DNA of 33,637 bases from contig JAFMFM010000018.1 of the NCBI GenBank assembly GCA_017856115.1, positions 1 to 33,637 of the forward strand, written 5' to 3'. This stretch comes from Actinomycetota bacterium (GTDB lineage: Bacteria; Actinomycetota; Acidimicrobiia; Acidimicrobiales; Ilumatobacteraceae). The notes under the pieces were generated by a model, which saw only the letters and a list, made by a program, of their open reading frames with translations, searched no databases and was not told the origin of the DNA. A program made the translations under genes and the position numbers. How positions within the stretch are numbered: the first letter of the stretch is position 1; each line of letters opens with the position of its first letter. This document shows, in pieces, positions 29,082 through 33,637 of the stretch.

Positions 29082-31334
29082 CTAGTTCGCTGACGGATGC
29101 GTCGAGCCGATATCACCTTGGTCTGCGGTGCCCGGCAGAAGTCGGTAGGCGTCGTAGACACCATCGATGTTCTTGATGATTCGCAGCATCGACTGCAGAT
29201 GGTTGGGGTCGGAGAATTCGAACTCGAAACGCATGCGAGCAACGCGGTCGGAACCGGTTTGCGTCGTGCACGACACGATGTTGACCCGCTGATCGGAGAG
29301 TGCGTTGGCGACGTCACGCAACAGTCGGGTGCGATCGAGCGCCACCACCTCCACCGCCGCCACGAAGGTGTCGTCGGCGCTGAGCCCCGCCCACTCCACG
29401 TCGATGACACGAGCGGATTGCTCGGACATGAGCGACATGGCGTTCGCGCAATCGACGCGGTGCACGGTGACTCCGCGACCCCGGGTGATGAAGCCCATGA
29501 TGTCGTCACCCGGAACGGGGGTGCAGCACTTGGAGAGACGCACCAGCACGTCGTCGAGACCCTCGACGTACACGGAGTTCTTGTTCTTGCTACCACTGCT
29601 GCGAGTGCGTAGTGCGGGCAGGGCGTCGACCTCGCCGGACGGGTCGGCGCTCTTCAAGGCATCCACGAGTCGCGTTGCCAAGGCGCGCGCCGCAACCTTC
29701 TTCTGACCGATCGCCGCAAGGAGACCGTTGAAGTCGGCGTACCCGAGTGAGGCGATTTCAGCGGCCAACTCGGGAGACGCTTCGATCCTGCGCATTGACA
29801 AGCCCACGCGGCGCAGTTCCTCGACCAGTTCGTCGTGGCCTTCGTCGACCATGTCCTCGAGCTGTTCCCTCGTCCACCACTGCTTGATCTTGTTCCGCGC
29901 TTTGGTGGACGCGACGAACTCCATCCACCCCTGCGACGGTCCTGTCCCCTCGGCCTTCGACGTGAGCACTTCGCAGGTGTCACCCGACGAGAGTCGATAG
30001 TCGAGGGCGACCAAACGCCCGTTCACGCGAGCGCCGACGCACGAGTGCCCGATCTCGGTGTGTACCGCGTAGGCAAAATCGACGGGAGTGGAATTGAGCG
30101 GAAGGGACACCACCCTCCCCTTGGGAGTGAAGACGAACAGTTCGTCCTGCTCGAGATCCGTCTTCAGACCTTCGAGGAATTGACGCGGGTCCGAGACCTC
30201 CCCTTGCCAGTCGATGATGCGATTCAGCCACTCGACTTCCTGGGGCGTCGCGGCATCCTTGTACGCCCAGTGCGAAGCCACGCCCCATTCGGCGCGTTGG
30301 TGCATGTCGCGGGACCGAATCTGCACCTCGATGGTCTTGCCGTCGGGCCCGATCACGGTGGTGTGCAACGACTGATACAGGTTGAACTTGGGCATCGCAA
30401 TGTAGTCCTTGAATCGACCAACCACCGGCTTCCAGTGACCGTGAATCACGCCGAGTGCCGCATAGCAGTCGCGAACGTCGTCCACGACGATGCGAATCGC
30501 CATCAAGTCGAAGATGTCGTCGAATTCGCGGCCCTTCTGCACCATCTTTTCGTAGATGCTCCAGAGATGCTTTCCGCGTGACGTGAGTTCAGCCTTGATC
30601 TTCACGCTGCCCAACATCTTCTCCACCTGTCCGAGCACGCGAGCCAGGTAAACGTTTCGCTCGGGAGCGCGTGTCGAGACGAGATGCTCGACCTCGGCAT
30701 ATCGCTTGGGATAGAGGGCGGCAAACGAGAGATCCTCCAATTGCTGCTTGATCTCCTGCATGCCCAGGCGGTGCGCGAGTGGTGCATAGATGTCGAGAGT
30801 TTCCTGGGCGACACGCCGTTGCTTGTCCGGCGCACTCGATGCCAGGGTTCGCATGTTGTGCAGTCGGTCGGCCAACTTGATGATCAGCACTCGCAAGTCG
30901 CGAGCCATCGCCACCAGCATCTTGCGCATGGTGGCGGCCTGTTGAGCCTCCTGGGAGTCGAACTGCAATCGATCGAGTTTGGTGACACCGTCGACGATGG
31001 CGGCGACCTCGTCGCCGAAGGCCTGGGTGATGTCGGCCAGCGTGAGTTCGGTGTCCTCCACCGCGTCATGCAACAATGCGGCGATGATCGACGCCTCGTC
31101 GAGGCCAATGTCGGCCACGACGCTTGCCACGGCGACGGGATGCGTTATGTACGCCTCACCGGTCGTTCGGGTTTGGTGACGGTGCGCCTCACGCGAGGTG
31201 TCGTAGGCACGATTGATGTTGGTGATGGCACCCTTCGGGTGACGTCGCTTGTAGATCGCGAGCAACGGTGCGAGTTCGTGCGCGGTAGTGGACTGCTGGC
31301 GCCGCCATGGCAGCACCCGGGAGCCGGTTGCCAT
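29082..31334 (-). CDS. rel: Bifunctional (p)ppGpp synthetase/hydrolase Rel
   Basis: Rel makes and degrades the stringent-response alarmones. With start ATG 31334 it has 750 aa. The hydrolase domain has the HD pair (His89-Asp90) and ED (93-94) in LLHDAVEDT. The synthetase domain has RFKDYI (307-312), the charged form seen in bifunctional Rel rather than the EFDD of synthetase-only RelA, then YQSLHTT and EVQIRS. TGS (ELFVFTPKGRVVSLP...), a helical/zinc-finger-like region (KCCTPVPGDDIMGF) and a C-terminal ACT domain follow. Both activities look intact. A TTG two codons earlier is an alternative start. Lying between secF and hisS is usual for Actinomycetota. Confidence 0.96.
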   Translation of the reverse strand: MATGSRVLPWRRQQSTTAHELAPLLAIYKRRHPKGAITNINRAYDTSREAHRHQTRTTGEAYITHPVAVASVVADIGLDEASIIAALLHDAVEDTELTLADITQAFGDEVAAIVDGVTKLDRLQFDSQEAQQAATMRKMLVAMARDLRVLIIKLADRLHNMRTLASSAPDKQRRVAQETLDIYAPLAHRLGMQEIKQQLEDLSFAALYPKRYAEVEHLVSTRAPERNVYLARVLGQVEKMLGSVKIKAELTSRGKHLWSIYEKMVQKGREFDDIFDLMAIRIVVDDVRDCYAALGVIHGHWKPVVGRFKDYIAMPKFNLYQSLHTTVIGPDGKTIEVQIRSRDMHQRAEWGVASHWAYKDAATPQEVEWLNRIIDWQGEVSDPRQFLEGLKTDLEQDELFVFTPKGRVVSLPLNSTPVDFAYAVHTEIGHSCVGARVNGRLVALDYRLSSGDTCEVLTSKAEGTGPSQGWMEFVASTKARNKIKQWWTREQLEDMVDEGHDELVEELRRVGLSMRRIEASPELAAEIASLGYADFNGLLAAIGQKKVAARALATRLVDALKSADPSGEVDALPALRTRSSGSKNKNSVYVEGLDDVLVRLSKCCTPVPGDDIMGFITRGRGVTVHRVDCANAMSLMSEQSARVIDVEWAGLSADDTFVAAVEVVALDRTRLLRDVANALSDQRVNIVSCTTQTGSDRVARMRFEFEFSDPNHLQSMLRIIKNIDGVYDAYRLLPGTADQGDIGSTHPSAN

Positions 31335-31365
31335 GGTCAAAGTCTACGAACGAGCGAAGAGTCCC

Positions 31366-32487
31366 CTAGCGGCGGCGACGTTTGCGCGGTCGAGGCGGAT
31401 GGGTGAGCACGTTGCTCGAGGTGTTCTTCAACACCGACGATTCGCGCGTCACCTGCGATTCTGCTGCGGCCTTCTGCGCCGCTCGGGTGGTGGTGTGCTC
31501 GAACAATGCCGCCATCTCGGCTCCTTGCGCCACCACTCCGGCCACGCTCGAATACTTCGGTTCCCGATTCTTGAGTACGGCCAGGAGCGGTGTCGCAACG
31601 AAGATCGAGGAGTACGTGCCCGTGAGCATGCCCACCAGCAGCGCAATGGCGAATTCCTGCAGGTTGGTTGCGCCCATGATGAACGATCCGACCACCAACA
31701 ACGAAATCACCGGCAAGGCCGAGGACAACGTGGTGTTGAGTGAGCGGGCCAAGACCTGGTTCGACGACACGTTGACGATGTTGCCCATCGACATCTTGGA
31801 GGTGGCGAAGCGATCGATGTTCTCTCGAACCTTGTCGAAGACGACCACGGTGTCGTAGAGGGAGTATCCCAGAATCGTGAGGAACGCAACGACGGTGGCG
31901 GGCGTTACCTCGAAACGGAAGATTGCATAGACGCCGACCGATACCAAAACGTCGTGTGCCATCGCGGCAATGGCTGCGATCGCCATCTTCCATTCGAATC
32001 GCCACGCGATGTAGAGCGATACGAGAACGAAGAACACCAGCAGTGCACGAATCGCCTTCAAGGTAATACTGCGCCCCCACGACGAGCTCACCGCGGCCAC
32101 GCTGACATCCTGTGTTTCCAGTCCGGCCGTCGACGCCAACGCAGCCTGCACCGCAACACGCACCTCATCGGGCTGGTCGCCCACTTGCACCCGAATGCGC
32201 TCACCCTCCACACCTTGGAGCGTTTGCAGCTTGGCATTGGCAGTCTCGATGCCATTGGCTTCCAACACGTCGCGCACCGCGTCCTGATCCAACGTGGCGG
32301 TCGCCGGTGCCTCCCAGGCAACTCCTCCCTTGAAGTCGATACCGAGGTTGAGGCCACCAAAGACGAGCACGATGATCGACACGAGCACGAACGAACCCGA
32401 CACCACGAAGGCGGGCTTTCGCTTGCCGTAGTAGTCGACGGTGGTCTCGCCGCGATACAGGCGGCCGAAGGATGCTCCGATACTCAC
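31366..32487 (-). CDS. secF: Protein translocase subunit SecF
   Basis: SecF with SecD uses the proton gradient to pull exported proteins across the membrane. It has 373 aa. After a short cytoplasmic start (GRLYRGETTVDYYGKRK), span 1 is about 27-47, ending in the SecF signature LGIDFKGGVAWE. The periplasmic domain reaches about residue 140, then five spans, with YSLYDTVVVFDKVREN as the conserved loop. A basic, Arg-rich tail (RPRKRRRR) ends the protein, as common in Actinomycetota. The GTG at 32487 overlaps the secD stop (GTGA) and has an almost perfect Shine-Dalgarno. The longer open frame to 32724 is a secD shadow. Confidence 0.97.
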   Translation of the reverse strand: MSIGASFGRLYRGETTVDYYGKRKPAFVVSGSFVLVSIIVLVFGGLNLGIDFKGGVAWEAPATATLDQDAVRDVLEANGIETANAKLQTLQGVEGERIRVQVGDQPDEVRVAVQAALASTAGLETQDVSVAAVSSSWGRSITLKAIRALLVFFVLVSLYIAWRFEWKMAIAAIAAMAHDVLVSVGVYAIFRFEVTPATVVAFLTILGYSLYDTVVVFDKVRENIDRFATSKMSMGNIVNVSSNQVLARSLNTTLSSALPVISLLVVGSFIMGATNLQEFAIALLVGMLTGTYSSIFVATPLLAVLKNREPKYSSVAGVVAQGAEMAALFEHTTTRAAQKAAAESQVTRESSVLKNTSSNVLTHPPRPRKRRRR

Positions 32488-33637
32488 GCGATCACCTCCG
32501 TGCTCCGTGGCGGCTTGATACCCAACATCGATCGGTTGACCATGAACTTGCTGCGCGCCAGCAACAGCATGGCCGGACGGGTGAAGAACCATACGATGAC
32601 GACGTCCGCGAGCGTGGCTAGACCGAGGAAGAACGCGAAGCCACGTACCGAACCCACGGTCAGCCACCACAACACCGCAGCGGCAAGGAACGACACCGTG
32701 TCCGCGGCGAGTACGGTGCGCCATGCACCAGCGAAGCTTCGCTGCGCGGAGTTCCGCAGCGTTCGACCCGAGGTCAACTCGTCCTTCAGACGTTCGAAGA
32801 ACACGATGTAGGAGTCCACTGCGATACCAATGGAAACGATGATGCCGGCGATACCTGACAGTGAAAGTGCCAGGCCGTTGGTCTTGGACAGGTAGGTGAT
32901 GATCGAGAACTGCAGGCCGATGGAAACGGCCAAGCCGAAAAACACGATGATTGCCACGAAGCGGTAGTAGGCCAGCATCACCAGGAACACGAGGAGTAAA
33001 CCAACCAGTCCCGAGATGATGGCGGCTCGCAGCGAGTCACTGCCGAGCGTGGGTGAGACCGTTTGCACTTGCGACACCTCGAACTTCACCGGCACCGCGC
33101 CGAACTCCAGGATCTTCGCCAGGTCGCGGGCGTCCTGCTCGGTGAAGTCACCAGTGATCTGCACTTCCCCGCCGGTGAAGATCGCCTCCTGCACCACCGG
33201 TGCCGAGATGACCTCTCCATCGAGCACGATGGCGATCTGAGCAGTCGGACACGTTGCATCACGCGAGAAGCAACGCGACGTCAGTGCATTCCAGATGTTC
33301 TCCCCTTCGGCGCCGCCGCGAAGCTGCACCACCACCGACCAACTCGAGCCTTGAATGTTGGCCGAGGCGTTGTTTTCGAACACCAATCCCGTGGCTGCAA
33401 CCGGCCCGACGAGGTAGGCGAATCCGTCACGCCCAAGGAGCACTTCCGACCCCTCCGGAAGCTGGCTGTCGACGGCGGAGCCATCTTCGGGTGTGGCATC
33501 GATCGGTTCGGCATCGGTTGGACCGTCGTCGGTGGCGGCCACCGAGGTGTCCGTGACCGCAACGGTGGTGTCGGTCGTTGGCACGGTGGTGTCGGTGGTT
33601 GGCACCGTCGTATCGACCATGGGTCGTGCTCCACGCG
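32484..33637 (-). CDS. secD: Protein translocase subunit SecD (N-terminal part outside the window)
   Basis: SecD is the partner of SecF in the Sec accessory complex. The reading frame stays open through 33637, so the start lies beyond the window and 384 codons are visible. The visible part opens in an extracytoplasmic stretch of threonine-rich repeats, then the P1 head/base region (FVAYLVG-like, IAIVLDGEVISAPVV, GGEVQITGDFTEQDARDLAKIL), and the transmembrane domain with LPLS-type GLALSLSGIAGIIVSIGIAVDSYIVFFERLKDEL, which carries the conserved Asp of the proton path. It ends VNRSMLGIKPPRSTEVIA and overlaps secF by 4 nt. An ATG at 33620 in the repeat is not the real start. Confidence 0.95.
   Translation of the reverse strand, partial: RGARPMVDTTVPTTDTTVPTTDTTVAVTDTSVAATDDGPTDAEPIDATPEDGSAVDSQLPEGSEVLLGRDGFAYLVGPVAATGLVFENNASANIQGSSWSVVVQLRGGAEGENIWNALTSRCFSRDATCPTAQIAIVLDGEVISAPVVQEAIFTGGEVQITGDFTEQDARDLAKILEFGAVPVKFEVSQVQTVSPTLGSDSLRAAIISGLVGLLLVFLVMLAYYRFVAIIVFFGLAVSIGLQFSIITYLSKTNGLALSLSGIAGIIVSIGIAVDSYIVFFERLKDELTSGRTLRNSAQRSFAGAWRTVLAADTVSFLAAAVLWWLTVGSVRGFAFFLGLATLADVVIVWFFTRPAMLLLARSKFMVNRSMLGIKPPRSTEVIA
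32490..32499 (-). promoter_or_regulatory. Near-perfect Shine-Dalgarno of secF
   Basis: GGAGGTGATC is complementary over ten bases to the 16S rRNA 3' end and ends two bases before GTG 32487 (six bases from the GGAGGT core). It lies inside the last codons of secD and fixes the secF start. Most other genes of the window have weak or no such site. Confidence 0.85.
33541..33624 (-). repeat. 21-nt tandem repeats in secD encoding a Thr-rich heptad
   Basis: Four head-to-tail 21-nt units (33541-33561, 33562-33582, 33583-33603, 33604-33624) are visible. The two central ones differ at one base in 21. In protein they read PTTDTTV, PTTDTTV and AVTDTSV, preceded by a diverged unit ending VDTTV. The length is a multiple of three, so copy number can change without breaking secD. 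More copies may lie past the window edge. Confidence 0.85.

Overview
The window is one dense, unidirectional block of housekeeping genes. Every gene I can support (31 protein genes, the first and last cut by the window edges) lies on the minus strand, so transcription runs from the high-coordinate end (secD) to the low-coordinate end. The largest gap is about 80 bp, most junctions are ATGA/GTGA/TGATG overlaps or gaps under 15 bp, and no stretch above 300 bp lacks a gene. I see no rRNA or tRNA gene, mobile element, CRISPR array or plus-strand gene.

The organism is most likely a member of the Actinomycetota. The base composition is GC-rich and GTG starts are common. Several genes point the same way: an mIHF-type integration host factor, a PriA that has lost its helicase motifs, a short membrane protein next to alaS, and gene neighbourhoods I recall from Mycobacterium and Streptomyces. 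The threonine-rich repeats in SecD and the compact layout would fit the class Acidimicrobiia, but that is an inference and no marker here proves it.

In transcription order (right to left) the layout is as follows. (1) 33637-31366: secD (partial) and secF, protein export. (2) 31334-21543: rel (ppGpp), hisS, aspS, rarA (recombination ATPase with a shortened C-terminus), a small membrane protein, alaS, ruvX/yqgF. (3) 21546-16497: mltG and then aroE, aroC, aroK, aroB, aroQ, which give most of the shikimate pathway. (4) 16500-14293: an M24 aminopeptidase, efp, nusB. (5) 14283-12826: a DUF2079 multi-pass membrane protein. (6) 12820-4646: the pyrimidine operon pyrR-pyrB-pyrC-carA-carB-pyrD, preceded by a clear PyrR-binding RNA hairpin set directly against the pyrR Shine-Dalgarno. 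(7) 4636-304: mihF, gmk, rpoZ, metK, priA. (8) 223-1: the start of an unidentified protein with a charged, probably coiled-coil segment.

The best regulatory find is the PyrR-binding loop at 12790-12820. Its position predicts control of translation by UMP/PRPP-sensing PyrR rather than transcription attenuation. Other points worth a look are the C-terminally shortened RarA, class 1B PyrD without a PyrK neighbour, the absence of coaBC and pyrF from otherwise recognisable clusters, repeat-bearing insertions in mIHF and SecD, and the union of two clusters (secD-to-nusB and pyrR-to-priA) that are far apart in M. tuberculosis. I did not find a convincing undescribed biological system. This is core metabolism and information processing with a few notable variations.
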